From Pseudomonadota bacterium (lineage in GTDB: Bacteria > Desulfobacterota > Desulfovibrionia > Desulfovibrionales > Desulfovibrionaceae), in assembly GCA_023419375.1 (NCBI GenBank), contig JAEZYD010000025.1:1-64000 (forward strand): a DNA stretch of 64,000 bases, given 5' to 3'. Below, piece after piece: positions 42,581 to 52,233 of this stretch. Below the pieces are notes generated by a model. That model searched no databases. It saw only the letters and a program-made list of their open reading frames with translations, and had not been told where the DNA came from. Each line of letters starts with the position of its first letter. Position 1 is the stretch's first letter. The position numbers were made by a program, and so were the translations under genes.

Positions 42581-45500
42581 TCAATTCTCTCTCCGTATGC
42601 CAAAGCCAAGATTGTATATGAACGCTGTGTTTTCGTAAGCGGTCAGCTCTGCTTGCAGGCCTTCCGCTGGCGAAATGCCCGCCTCATGGCAGAGGCTTTC
42701 CATCGCTGGAGGATCAAGAGCCAGCCAGGCATTGGGAAGGGCTTTTTCTGTGCTCATTTCATGCTCGTTGCGCACCCAGCTTGCACTGTGGGCATCCATT
42801 TTCCATTCAAAATAGGTCCAGTTGCCGTCCTCCAGCTGCATCCGCCAAAGCTGTTTATGGCCGTTCCTGTCACGCAGGGGCGTTTGCTCATAGGGCGTGG
42901 ACGCCATGCGGAATGCATCAACAGGCGTCTGGTTGAACAGCCCCTCATTGCCGTCTCTGTCCACGCCAAAATACGGCGTCACCCTCTCGGCTATGGCCTT
43001 GTCATCGGCGCTGGCAAAACGGCTCCCGCCGCCGAGCCGCAGCCGGGCATCAATGCCGAGTTCTTCCCCCTGCCAGGGCAGAAGTCGGGCAAGATCATGC
43101 TTTGCATACGTTGTGGCGGCCCCCTTTTTTTCGTAGCCGGGGTTCACAAAAGCTGGACGATCTGGCTTGCCTTGCTCGCAGTTTTTGCAGTGCTCCATAT
43201 TATACTGGAGGATGGCGATGTTATGCGCAGTGCTGCTGCCATAGGGAACAATGCGGTGCCTGTTTACGCGCCCTGCAACCTGAACTATGGATTGCGCGCT
43301 GGACGGCTCAATGACGGACCAATCAAAGTCATGATCCCGGCCAACTTCTTCCACTGGCGTGGCCACAACAATAAAGAGCACATCCTGCGAATCGGCAACA
43401 CGAGCCACAAGAGTGCGGATTTCTTTATCTGAAAGAATATGGGAATTGCCCTGCTTGCGGGTGAGCAAATAATCGAGTCGGCGCTCTTTGTGGAACCGGC
43501 TGATGCGCCAGTCACCAGCATGATAGCAGGCCACATGGGCGTGGGGCAGGCTTTGGGCCAGACTGCGCGCGGTGGCGACGGCATCATTGATATGCGCCAT
43601 GCGCACGAGGCCGAAGGATATTCGCTTGTCTGGTGAGAAGTTCCAGGCATTTTCCTGATGCAGGCGCAGGGCCGCGTTGAGCACTGCATTTTGAAAGCCC
43701 TGAATAGTAGGCTCGACTGGTTGCAAAAAGGCCCGCCGCAGACAAGGAGATTGCTGCAAGCGGGCCGTCATGTCCTGCATCCGGCAGGCGTACTCCCGGG
43801 CAAAGGCTGCGCTGTCCGGGGCAGAAGCAAGCACCTTGGGGGCCAGACTGTCATCAATAAAGCCAATGCCAAACTGGGGCGCACCGCCTGATTGTTGCAG
43901 CAGATGTTGCCGAAGCTGCTGGCCCGAAACCCAGGCCGAGTGAACGGCCTCTGCCGTAGACTGGGACAGCGTAGCCGAAGAGCAGACAACGTTGCGCCCG
44001 AAAAACGCGCCAAGCTGCACCAGCCGCAAGACTGCCACAAGAGCTTCGGGATCGTAGCTGTCTATTTCGTCCAGCACCAGATCTGCCGTCATTAAGCGCA
44101 GCAGCGCCTTGACGTGGTGGCCCTGGCGCTGCGGGCAACCCGCAGCATCCAGGAAATCAATGGTTGAGACCAGCAACGGTGCGCCAACAACAGTTTTTTC
44201 CCTGTCGGTACGCCAGAAAGGTTCCATCCAGGCGGGCAAGGGGCCGGAATCCCCGCTGCAGATGATTTCCGGCTCGTCGGCATCCCAGTCATCCGCTGAT
44301 GTGGCCTGACGATTCCAGTCAAAAAGCCTTTGCGTGACGCCATCGCCGATAACAGTCGCCATATCGGCAGGCAAAATGCCGAGATCTTCTTGCAGGGAAC
44401 GCCCCGTCTGCAAGGTCAGGCTGCGCAGGTTCAGCGCAATGGAACAGCGCGGCGCGTCTTGGCGCGACAGAATGCAGGCCGCGCGCAGGTTCATCCGAGT
44501 TTTGCCGCTGCCTGTTCCCGCCATATTGAACACAAGGCAAGGGGTATCTGGGTTTTTCTGCCGCCAGCGGCTCAAGGCATCGGCAGCACAATTTTGCCAA
44601 TGAAAACGAGATGTTTCATCCGCAGGATCAAGAATTGACGCCACAGACGCCTCTTGCAGGCCCTCAAGAATGCTCCCCTTGCCCTGCGCAAGTTGCCCCA
44701 TGCGCCATGCGGCGCTGGCCGCCACATGGGCTACCGTGTGCAGATGCCAGGGCAAGGGCTGATTGAGCTGACGCGTCTCCCCGGCAAAGCGGGTATTGGC
44801 TGCGCTTGCCCCCTCAGCAAGGCATGTGGGGTATTCCACAGCGGAAACAGTATGATCGGCAAAAATTAACGCGGCACGGGCCAGAGTGAGGCATGCCCAC
44901 CAAAACGATGTGTACTGCTCGCCCTGGTATGCGCCAGCAAGATTTTCCAGCTTGGATTCAAGCCGCTGATAATTTTTCCAAACGTCTTCGGGCAAGGCTT
45001 CGTGAGGCTGACAGTATTCTTGCGGGACAGCCTCCGACCGGACATGGGAATCGCGAACTGACGGCACGCGCCCGTTGCCCATGTCGCCAGCAAATAGCCG
45101 ATGGTGACTGGCGACAAGAAATTCAATGGCCTCCAAAACTGTGGCTGGAGTGAAACTGGTTTTATAGCTGGCCGGGCGATTTATGGCCCGCTTGAGCGCC
45201 TCGGGGTTCTGCAAGACTTGCCACGCATCTTGCCAGGTTTTGCCCTGACGCAACTCCCGCAGCACACAGACGGATATCCACTCATGGCGCACATCATCGC
45301 GCTGGCTTTGCGGTGAACGCAGTTTTTGCTGAAAATATTTTGAATACTTGCCCAGGTCATGAACTTGAGCCGCAGATTGCGCCAACAGGCAAACACAGCG
45401 AAGCCAGACGGGGGTTTCCACCTTTTGCGGGCAGGAACAGCGCGACTTGCGCACAGCGACAGCCCCGTTGGCAGAAAACTTTCCGCGCGCGCCCACAACC

Positions 45501-45721
45501 CACAGCAAACGCATACGGCGGCGACCATCATTCTGGTAACAGGCCACTGCCGTATTGCGGGTGGCTGTTTTGCGCAGGGCTGCGTGTAACTCTGCCAGAC
45601 CTTCAGAAGTTATTGGCGTAATCCAGGTACGGATGCCAGCTCTTATGGCATAGCTGTCTAAAATTCTTTGTGTCTTTGAAACCGATCGCCGAGCACACTC
45701 TGATACAAGGACAATATGCAT
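42581..45721 (-). CDS. cas3f: Cas2-Cas3 fusion helicase-nuclease (type I-F)
   Basis: A 1046-aa fusion diagnostic of type I-F. Residues 1-95 form a Cas2-like domain (MHIVLVSECARRSVSKTQRI). The HD nuclease follows with VHDLGKYSKYF (His121-Asp122) and a later HHRLFAGD. The superfamily-2 helicase shows Walker A AGTGSGKT near 402, DEID near 548, SSATLS, and the motif VI-type VQVAGRVNRHR near 850. It degrades target DNA after Cascade binding and holds Cas1 during adaptation. It is the first gene of this operon. Confidence 0.93.
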   Translation of the reverse strand: MHIVLVSECARRSVSKTQRILDSYAIRAGIRTWITPITSEGLAELHAALRKTATRNTAVACYQNDGRRRMRLLWVVGARGKFSANGAVAVRKSRCSCPQKVETPVWLRCVCLLAQSAAQVHDLGKYSKYFQQKLRSPQSQRDDVRHEWISVCVLRELRQGKTWQDAWQVLQNPEALKRAINRPASYKTSFTPATVLEAIEFLVASHHRLFAGDMGNGRVPSVRDSHVRSEAVPQEYCQPHEALPEDVWKNYQRLESKLENLAGAYQGEQYTSFWWACLTLARAALIFADHTVSAVEYPTCLAEGASAANTRFAGETRQLNQPLPWHLHTVAHVAASAAWRMGQLAQGKGSILEGLQEASVASILDPADETSRFHWQNCAADALSRWRQKNPDTPCLVFNMAGTGSGKTRMNLRAACILSRQDAPRCSIALNLRSLTLQTGRSLQEDLGILPADMATVIGDGVTQRLFDWNRQATSADDWDADEPEIICSGDSGPLPAWMEPFWRTDREKTVVGAPLLVSTIDFLDAAGCPQRQGHHVKALLRLMTADLVLDEIDSYDPEALVAVLRLVQLGAFFGRNVVCSSATLSQSTAEAVHSAWVSGQQLRQHLLQQSGGAPQFGIGFIDDSLAPKVLASAPDSAAFAREYACRMQDMTARLQQSPCLRRAFLQPVEPTIQGFQNAVLNAALRLHQENAWNFSPDKRISFGLVRMAHINDAVATARSLAQSLPHAHVACYHAGDWRISRFHKERRLDYLLTRKQGNSHILSDKEIRTLVARVADSQDVLFIVVATPVEEVGRDHDFDWSVIEPSSAQSIVQVAGRVNRHRIVPYGSSTAHNIAILQYNMEHCKNCEQGKPDRPAFVNPGYEKKGAATTYAKHDLARLLPWQGEELGIDARLRLGGGSRFASADDKAIAERVTPYFGVDRDGNEGLFNQTPVDAFRMASTPYEQTPLRDRNGHKQLWRMQLEDGNWTYFEWKMDAHSASWVRNEHEMSTEKALPNAWLALDPPAMESLCHEAGISPAEGLQAELTAYENTAFIYNLGFGIRREN

Positions 45722-46652
45722 CTGCTACTCGCTTCAAACAGTAAAATTGAGCAGTAAAATACTTTTTGCCGATGCCACACACAGGTTCAGGCTAAAGATT
45801 CTGACAACACTCCATTCTAACTCAGCACAATCCCTAGTAAAAAACACACTCGATCTTGCCACATATTTCCCTGGCATCCTGATTTTATGTCAATCATGCA
45901 ATGATCTGGCGTAATTACGCATAGCGAAAGAGCCGGAGTGCAAATACTGCGTTCAAGATCTGCAGCGCCTGAAGCTCAGGCTTGAGTGGTCCTTTTCGCA
46001 CCCCTTAATTTTCCCCAATTTTTCCCGCAATTTATTGCTCAGCGCATTCAATTAATTGAATAGCAATATTTTCAACATATTTATACCAGATGAAATTATG
46101 GCGCACCATGTGAAACCGATCAGGTTCCAGCTGTTGTTTTCGTGCAGTACATCCAGTTCAATCTTCTGTTATTTATAACAAAAAATCCTCGCAGTCATAT
46201 AAAAAACGCAATCATGAGGCCTGCCAGCCAGAACATTTAAATAAAATAGACTATATCAAATAGTAAGAAAACCCGGCAAAAGCACAACTATTCCACGCAT
46301 GCAGCTTCCAGCAGAACCAACTCTGGGGCAAAAAAGGGATCACATCCTAGCTGGCCCAACGAACACGCTTGTACGAACTAAATCAGACAAAAAAATTAAT
46401 ATAGCTATTACATATGCAATATCTTGATATCAAATAAATCAATCAAGACTCCTTGAATATTTTTTAATACAGCATTCCTGTTTAGTATGAATTCTATTAA
46501 AAAATTTTTAAAAACAGTTTATTTTTTCATGTCAGCCAGCAATGTACAAATTTAGTAAGAATATCGGTTTATATAATTATAGTGCTGTAATTTATATTAT
46601 AACATATCAACACTACACTCCGCAATTGAATACTGAAAAGATGGAGGTTTGA
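45722..46652. other. AT-rich gene-free region between cas2-3 and the second porin
   Basis: About 930 bp, markedly AT-rich from 46060 on, with no supported gene. It must hold the cas operon promoter (minus strand) and the porin promoter (plus strand). Several A/T-tract segments between 46380 and 46620 could be regulator or H-NS-like sites. No repeat copy or hairpin of note was seen. Confidence 0.5.
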
Positions 46653-48245
46653 ATGAAGAGTTTAGTATCCTTTATTGCGGGGTTCTGCTGTTTTTTGGCA
46701 ATGACCGGGCAAAGTCTGGCTATCGACTTCAAGGTCAAAGGCGCATGGCATTTTGCTTTTGACTACGTCAACGGCGGTAACTTTATGAATAAAAGCCGCG
46801 CGGGTCAGACCGTCAATGGCCAGCAATGGTCATCCATGCACCAGCCCAGAGACTCGTTTGAAGCGTATAACCGCATGCACTGGCAGCTTGATGCGGTCGC
46901 TTCCGAAAATTTGGCCGGTACGGTTTTTTTTGAAATTGGCGAGCAGCGCTGGGGCATGGCCAATCAGGGGGGCGCGCTCGGCGCGGATGGAGCGAAGTCC
47001 GTTAAGGTCAAGCAGGCCTATCTTGACTGGAGAATCCCCAACGCACCGTTGAAGCTACGCATGGGCCTTCAAGGCATGAAGCTCCCTGGTTTTGCGCTGG
47101 ACAGTCCTGTTTTTCAGGATGATGTGGCAGGCATTGCTGCCTCCTGGAAAATTTCCCCCAGAGTTGCGGCTACTGCAATATGGATGCGCCCCGCCAACGA
47201 CAACTGGATTGGCGATTCAAGTAACGCACCAAATTATATGGACAACTTTGATCTGGGCGCTCTTGTTGTTCCGGTTACGCTGGATGGTTTCAAAATTACC
47301 CCATGGGGAATGGCTGGCGGCATGGGCCCCAACACCATCAAGCCCATTGGCACTGCAAAACGGCCAGACGGCACCTACAACTTTTCCCCCAAGAACATAA
47401 CTGCCGACACGCAACGGATTGACGGCATGCAGCTCGCCAATGGACTGTTTCCGGCGACCTTTACCTCCGGGCGTAAGGACAGTTCTGTTCTGAGCCAGGA
47501 ATACAGCAGCATGTACTGGGGAGGGCTTACTTGGGAGTGGACATCATTCGAGCCATTTTCGCTCAAGGGTGATTTCATATACGGCGCTGTTGATCACGGC
47601 AGGGAGTACATGAACAGATCCGGCTGGTTTGGAATGCTGCTGGCCGAATATGCCTTTGATTGGGCCGTGCCAGGCATCTATGGCTGGTATTTCAGCGGTG
47701 ACGACGATAATCCGCACAACGGTTCTGAGCGCCTGCCCTATATTGCCACCACCAACAACGCCTCTAATTCCCTGTCATCGTTCGGTTACCGTGGGAGTGT
47801 GTTGTACGCTGGGGGCAAGGGTATTCTGGGCACCAATCCCTCTGGAACATGGGGCGTTGGAACTCGTTTGAAAGACATCAGCTTTGTTGATGACCTGAGT
47901 CATATAATCCGGCTTAACTTTTTTGGTGGCACCAACGACACTAAAATGGCTTCATACATTACAGGGCGGCAGACCACGGACAATTCCGGGCGTGCCGTTT
48001 ACCGCAATATGACTGACTTTAACGCCCCGCTGGGTACGTACCTCACCACCAGCGATACGGGCCTTGAGCTGAATCTGGATAGCACATACAAGGCTGCTGA
48101 AAACCTGAATTTTGTGCTGGAGCTTGGTTATATTCACCTTTGGTTGGACAAGGACGTCTGGGGCGGATACCAAAAAACATCTGGTGACAGCCTTAACTAC
48201 AAAGACGCCTGGAAAGCGACACTGAACATTACCTATTCCTTCTAA
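46653..48245 (+). CDS. Outer membrane homotrimeric porin (second copy)
   Basis: A 530-aa paralogue of the porin at 16775-18388. Signal peptide residues 1-23 end at SLA, and the mature start IDFKVKGAW parallels IDFKAKGEW. Conserved stretches include ETSGW-like beta strands, TWGVG.R..DISF and a C-terminal ITYSF ending in Phe. ATG 46653 follows GATGGAGG. It is a single gene with its own long upstream region and terminator, so it is probably a general porin under separate control. Confidence 0.88.
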   Translation: MKSLVSFIAGFCCFLAMTGQSLAIDFKVKGAWHFAFDYVNGGNFMNKSRAGQTVNGQQWSSMHQPRDSFEAYNRMHWQLDAVASENLAGTVFFEIGEQRWGMANQGGALGADGAKSVKVKQAYLDWRIPNAPLKLRMGLQGMKLPGFALDSPVFQDDVAGIAASWKISPRVAATAIWMRPANDNWIGDSSNAPNYMDNFDLGALVVPVTLDGFKITPWGMAGGMGPNTIKPIGTAKRPDGTYNFSPKNITADTQRIDGMQLANGLFPATFTSGRKDSSVLSQEYSSMYWGGLTWEWTSFEPFSLKGDFIYGAVDHGREYMNRSGWFGMLLAEYAFDWAVPGIYGWYFSGDDDNPHNGSERLPYIATTNNASNSLSSFGYRGSVLYAGGKGILGTNPSGTWGVGTRLKDISFVDDLSHIIRLNFFGGTNDTKMASYITGRQTTDNSGRAVYRNMTDFNAPLGTYLTTSDTGLELNLDSTYKAAENLNFVLELGYIHLWLDKDVWGGYQKTSGDSLNYKDAWKATLNITYSF

Positions 48246-48251
48246 TGCCGC

Positions 48252-48292
48252 AGGCAACCGACTCCTACTGGGGGTTGGTTGCCTGTTCTTTC
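48252..48292 (+). terminator. Terminator after the second porin
   Basis: AGGCAACC (48252-48259) pairs with GGTTGCCT (48277-48284), followed by GTTCTTTCTTTT. It begins 7 bp after the porin stop. Confidence 0.7.
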
Positions 48293-48857
48293 TTTTCCGC
48301 CCATTGCCGTTTGTGCAGACTTGTTCTGTGTCAGCTGTGGTTCAATTCGGATTGAACGGCAGTCTGCAGGACGTTTACATCTTGGCAAACCAGCACTCTG
48401 GTCGCAGAAATTTTTAGTGCTGATCACGTGGCCCTAAGTACAGCCCCGGCTGCGCTCGCTGGCAAACCTCCCGCTCAAGATATTGGGCAGTTATCCCGAC
48501 AAATATAGAAGCTTTCCATGGAGGGTTTCCCTCTGATGGTCCGCCATACTGCGAGCATGCACGCGAATTATTGATATGGCTTCAGTGAGCAGACACTCTC
48601 AATTTGAGACGCCTTTGCAGGCTATCATGCAGATTTCTCAGGGGATTTACTCAAGGGCTGTGCCAGGGGATAATCAAGGCAAAGGATGCGTGCAGGAACT
48701 CACGAATAGCAGAGAGGCTGACTTTATGGATGGCAGAATCTGGATTTGATAAATGAGGCAGGAAGTCTGAGCAGAACATCTCTGTGGCGCAGTTTAGAAA
48801 TGCGCTCAGGGGATTACGCTGCAATGTCCCCTGGGCGGGAAGCATGCAGAGCAAAAC
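48293..48857. other. Gene-free region between porin and ribosomal operon
   Basis: No gene supported. The convergent ends of the porin and rplQ flank it. Short frames lack ribosome sites. Nothing resembling a tRNA or repeat was seen. Confidence 0.5.
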
Positions 48858-48886
48858 GACGAAGGGGCGCAGAGCGCCCCTTCGTC
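48858..48886 (-). terminator. Terminator of the S10-spc-alpha superoperon
   Basis: GACGAAGGGGCGC and GCGCCCCTTCGTC form a perfect 13-bp stem with a 3-nt loop. On the minus strand GTTTTGC follows. It is 25 bp past the rplQ stop. Confidence 0.85.
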
Positions 48887-48911
48887 AGTATTCGTCAAAC
48901 CAGCAAAGCGT

Positions 48912-49367
48912 TTACGCTTCGGCGGTTTCTTCAGCCTTGGGCTTGCGGGTACGCTTGGGCTTTGCAGGCACTTCTTCAGCGGCAGCTTCCGTAGCGGGAG
49001 CAGCTTCAAGAGCGCGAGAAAGCTCAATAATGGCCATGGGGGCGTTGTCGCCCTTACGGGGCATGGCCAGCTTAAGGATACGGGTGTAACCGCCGGGAAC
49101 ACCGGCGAAAACAGGGCCGATCTCGTCAAAAAGGCGCTTAACCAAAGCGTGATCGTTCAACACACGGTAAGCCTGACGGCGGGCGTGCAGGTCGTTGCGC
49201 TTGGCAAGGGTGATCAGGGGTTCCACCACCCGGCGCAGCTCCTTGGCCTTAATTTCCGTGGTGCGGATTTTGCCGTGGATCAGCAGGGCCTTAGCGAGAT
49301 TTTGCAACAGGGCCTTACGGTGCGCAGGCGTACGCGAGAGTTTCCTGCCGGAATTGCTATGCCTCAT
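48912..49367 (-). CDS. rplQ: 50S ribosomal protein L17
   Basis: A 151-aa protein with the L17 start MRHSNSGRKLSRTPAHRKAL and RTTEIKAKELRRVVEPLIT. Compared with E. coli (127 aa) it has a C-terminal extension of about 30 residues rich in Ala, Glu, Pro and Lys (from about 120), probably disordered. It overlaps the rpoA end by 11 bp and is the last gene of the superoperon. Confidence 0.95.
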   Translation of the reverse strand: MRHSNSGRKLSRTPAHRKALLQNLAKALLIHGKIRTTEIKAKELRRVVEPLITLAKRNDLHARRQAYRVLNDHALVKRLFDEIGPVFAGVPGGYTRILKLAMPRKGDNAPMAIIELSRALEAAPATEAAAEEVPAKPKRTRKPKAEETAEA

Positions 49368-50400
49368 TTTGCTGCTTCCTTTTCCATTCCTGATATTTCT
49401 TGTCGAAGGAATCGACCTTCATGCCGAAGTCAAGGCCCATGTCCAAAAGAACACCCTTGATTTCATCCAACGACTTGCGACCAAAATTCTTGGTCTTGAG
49501 CATCTCGCCTTCCGAACGCTGCACCAGTTCACCCACAAGGGCAATGTTGGCGCCGCGCAGGCAGTTGGTGGCGCGCACCGACAATTCAAGATCGTCAATG
49601 CTCTTGTACAGATGCTCATTAATTTCGCCGCTCTCGCCGCTGCCGTGCCGCATGTCGCCAGACACGCGCTCATCAAAGTTGATGAACACAGAAATCTGGT
49701 CCTTGATGATCTTGGCACTGTAGGCAATGGCATCCTCGGGTGTGAGGGAGCCGTCGGTCCATACTTCCAGCAACAGGCGGTCATAGTTGGTCATCTGACC
49801 AACACGAGCCTGTTCCACAGTGTAGGCCACCTTACGCACAGGAGAGAAACTGGAATCCAGCTTGATAACGCCGATTTCCTCGTTCAGTCCCTCGTGCATG
49901 TCCGCAGGCACGTAGCCCTTGCCCATGCGAGCCTCAAATTCCATCTCAAGCACAACATCCTCGGTGAGGGTGGCAATGTGCTGATCAGGGTTGAGCACTT
50001 CAACATGCTGGTTGCCCATGATGTTTCCGGCGGTCACCGGGCCCTTCTGGTCAACGCGCAGGGTAATGCGTTGCGGTTCATCGGTGTCCATGCGCAGGCG
50101 AACCTGCTTGATGTTCAGGATGACATCAGTGATGTCTTCAAGAACACCATGCACCGTGGTGAATTCATGCTGCACACCGATGATTTTCACCGACACGAAG
50201 GCCGCACCCTGGAGGGACGACAAAAGAACCCGGCGCATTGCATTGCCGATGGTGGTGCCGTAGCCCCGTTCCAGCGGTTCGCAAATGAATTTGCCATGCG
50301 TGATGCTGGCGGTTTCTTCTTCGCGCATGATCTGATCGGGCTTTACAAGCTCTGACCAGTTGCGTGCATTTATAAGGCGTTCGCCCTGTTTTATAAGCAT
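49357..50400 (-). CDS. rpoA: RNA polymerase alpha subunit
   Basis: A 347-aa alpha subunit. The N-terminal dimerisation domain has ERGYGTTIGNAMRRVLLSS, which nucleates core assembly. The C-terminal domain (about 250-330), which contacts UP elements and activators, includes LGRKSLDEIK-like FGRKSLDEIKGVL. It follows rpsD by 12 bp. Confidence 0.96.
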   Translation of the reverse strand: MLIKQGERLINARNWSELVKPDQIMREEETASITHGKFICEPLERGYGTTIGNAMRRVLLSSLQGAAFVSVKIIGVQHEFTTVHGVLEDITDVILNIKQVRLRMDTDEPQRITLRVDQKGPVTAGNIMGNQHVEVLNPDQHIATLTEDVVLEMEFEARMGKGYVPADMHEGLNEEIGVIKLDSSFSPVRKVAYTVEQARVGQMTNYDRLLLEVWTDGSLTPEDAIAYSAKIIKDQISVFINFDERVSGDMRHGSGESGEINEHLYKSIDDLELSVRATNCLRGANIALVGELVQRSEGEMLKTKNFGRKSLDEIKGVLLDMGLDFGMKVDSFDKKYQEWKRKQQNEA

Positions 50401-50412
50401 GCGAACCCCCGC

Positions 50413-51039
50413 TTATTTCGAGTAAAGTTCGACAATCAGCTGCTCGTTGACGGGGAACTGGATATCGTCACGCTGCGGCAGCGCCTTGACAGAGCCTTTG
50501 AAAGCTGCACCGTCGGCCTCAAGCCAGGCGGGGCAACCACGACGTGCAATGACTTCCTGAGCTTCTGCAAGCACGGGAATCTTGCGGTTCTTTTCGGGCA
50601 CTTCAATGCTGTCACCCACGCGAACCTGCAAGGAAGGAATGTTCACCTTGCGGCCGTTGAGGGTGAAAATGCCGTGCCGCACGAGCTGACGAGCCTGGTT
50701 GCGCGAGTTGGCAAAACCAAGGCGGTACACCACGTTGTCGAGGCGGCGTTCAAGAATAACGAGCAGGTTGGTACCAGTAACGCCCTTCTGCATTTCGGCC
50801 TTCTCGAAGTAGCCATGGAACTGGCGTTCGAGAATGCCGTAAGCGCGGCGGGTCTTCTGCTTCTCACGCAGCTGCACTGCGTATTCGCTGACCTTCTTGC
50901 GCGCGCGGCCATGCTGGCCGGGGGCATAAGGACGACGGTCGTATGCACACTTGTCAGTGAAGCAACGGTCGCCCTTCAGAAAAAGCTTGCAGCCTTCGCG
51001 ACGGCACATGCGGCACTTGGCTTCAGTATATTTAGCCAT
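50413..51039 (-). CDS. rpsD: 30S ribosomal protein S4
   Basis: A 208-aa assembly protein. Four cysteines near the N-terminus (CRMCRREGCKLF, then CFTDKC) form a zinc site, the C+ type. The S4 domain follows with RLDNVVYRLGFANSRNQARQ. It lies in the alpha operon, where S4 is commonly the autoregulator in other bacteria. Confidence 0.95.
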   Translation of the reverse strand: MAKYTEAKCRMCRREGCKLFLKGDRCFTDKCAYDRRPYAPGQHGRARKKVSEYAVQLREKQKTRRAYGILERQFHGYFEKAEMQKGVTGTNLLVILERRLDNVVYRLGFANSRNQARQLVRHGIFTLNGRKVNIPSLQVRVGDSIEVPEKNRKIPVLAEAQEVIARRGCPAWLEADGAAFKGSVKALPQRDDIQFPVNEQLIVELYSK

Positions 51040-51086
51040 CTATCTTTACCTCTTACGGTTTAGGCGCGGTTTACGCTAGGCGCAAA

Positions 51087-51476
51087 CTAGACGCGGCGGC
51101 GCTTGGGCGGCCGGCAGCCATTGTGCGGAATGGGCGTAACGTCGCGGATGAACGCCACCTTGAAGCCGATAGCCGAAATAGCGCGCATGGCGGCTTCACG
51201 ACCGGAACCGGGGCCTTTCACATAGATGCCCACGGTACGCATGCCGTTGTCCTGAGCCTTGCGGGCAGCCGTTTCAGCGGCAACCTGCGCAGCAAAGGGG
51301 GTGGACTTACGCGAACCCTTAAAGCCGCTCTGGCCCGAAGAGGCCCAGGAGACAGCATTGCCGCGCGTATCCGTAAAAGTAATGATGGTGTTGTTGAACG
51401 AAGCCTGGATGTGGGCAATGCCCACCGGCACGTTCTTCTTTTCCTTTTTCTTGACCACTTTCTTGGGTCTGGCCAT
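51087..51476 (-). CDS. rpsK: 30S ribosomal protein S11
   Basis: A 129-aa platform protein. Landmarks are VPVGIAHIQASFNNTIITFT, the GSGREAAMRA loop and the C-terminal TPIPHNGCRPPKRRRV. The start is taken as ATG 51476 (MARPKKVV); an upstream frame adds four residues without reason. Confidence 0.95.
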   Translation of the reverse strand: MARPKKVVKKKEKKNVPVGIAHIQASFNNTIITFTDTRGNAVSWASSGQSGFKGSRKSTPFAAQVAAETAARKAQDNGMRTVGIYVKGPGSGREAAMRAISAIGFKVAFIRDVTPIPHNGCRPPKRRRV

Positions 51477-51599
51477 AACTAACCTCAAATTGGAAGCTTG
51501 TCAGATTCTTTTCCGTCAATGGCGGAAAAATCCGTTCGTCCTCACGGCAGCACTATTGCTGCATCCGCTTTACAAACTGCGACAAGCGCAGCCGCACCG

Positions 51600-51968
51600 C
51601 TACTTCTTCTTGCCTACGGCGCCGCGGCGGGGTCCCTTACGGGTGCGGGCATTGGTATGGGTGCGCTGACCATGCACGGGCAAACCGCGACGGTGACGCA
51701 GACCACGGAAACAACCAATGTCCATAAGGCGCTTAATGTTGCTGGAGATTTCGCGACGCAGGTCGCCTTCCACCTTGTAGTTCTGTTCGAGTTCCTTACG
51801 GATCTCGTTAACTTCGTCAGCGGAGAGGTCGTCAATACTACGCTCCCAGTTAACGCCGGTGGTATCCAGAATTTTCATGGCCGTGGTACGGCCAATGCCA
51901 TAAATGTAGGTGAGCGCAATGTCCACCCGTTTGCCGCGAGGCAAATCAACACCTGCTATTCTCGCCAC
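51600..51968 (-). CDS. rpsM: 30S ribosomal protein S13
   Basis: A 122-aa head protein starting MARIAGVDLPRGKRVDIAL, with the helix-two-turn-helix region, GLRHRRGLPVHGQRTHTNAR and a basic tail KGPRRGAVGKKK that reaches the P-site tRNA. A 123-bp gap separates it from rpsK. Confidence 0.95.
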   Translation of the reverse strand: MARIAGVDLPRGKRVDIALTYIYGIGRTTAMKILDTTGVNWERSIDDLSADEVNEIRKELEQNYKVEGDLRREISSNIKRLMDIGCFRGLRHRRGLPVHGQRTHTNARTRKGPRRGAVGKKK

Positions 51969-51983
51969 AATTAGTCTCCTGCC

Positions 51984-52097
51984 CTAGCCCTGGCGCTGCT
52001 TGTGCCGGGGGTTTTCGCAGATAACTCGAAGCACTCCCTTGCGCCGGATAACCTTACACTTGGGGCATATTTTCTTGACGGAAGGTCTTACTTTCAT
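51984..52097 (-). CDS. rpmJ: 50S ribosomal protein L36
   Basis: A 37-aa protein. [19 protein letters not shown] is followed by a Cys and His that complete the zinc site (Cys11, Cys14, Cys27, His32), the C+ form. It lies between map and rpsM. infA, often found before rpmJ, is absent here. Confidence 0.93.
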
Positions 52098-52233
52098 ACC
52101 TCATCTCCAATAAGAAACCATTGCATTGACCAAATAAAGATCCGGCTTGCGGCTTCGCCACGATAGAACAACAGGCCGCAGTCCTCAAAATAAGGACGGG
52201 AACGGAAATCTTTATCCAGCTTTAACGCTGATG

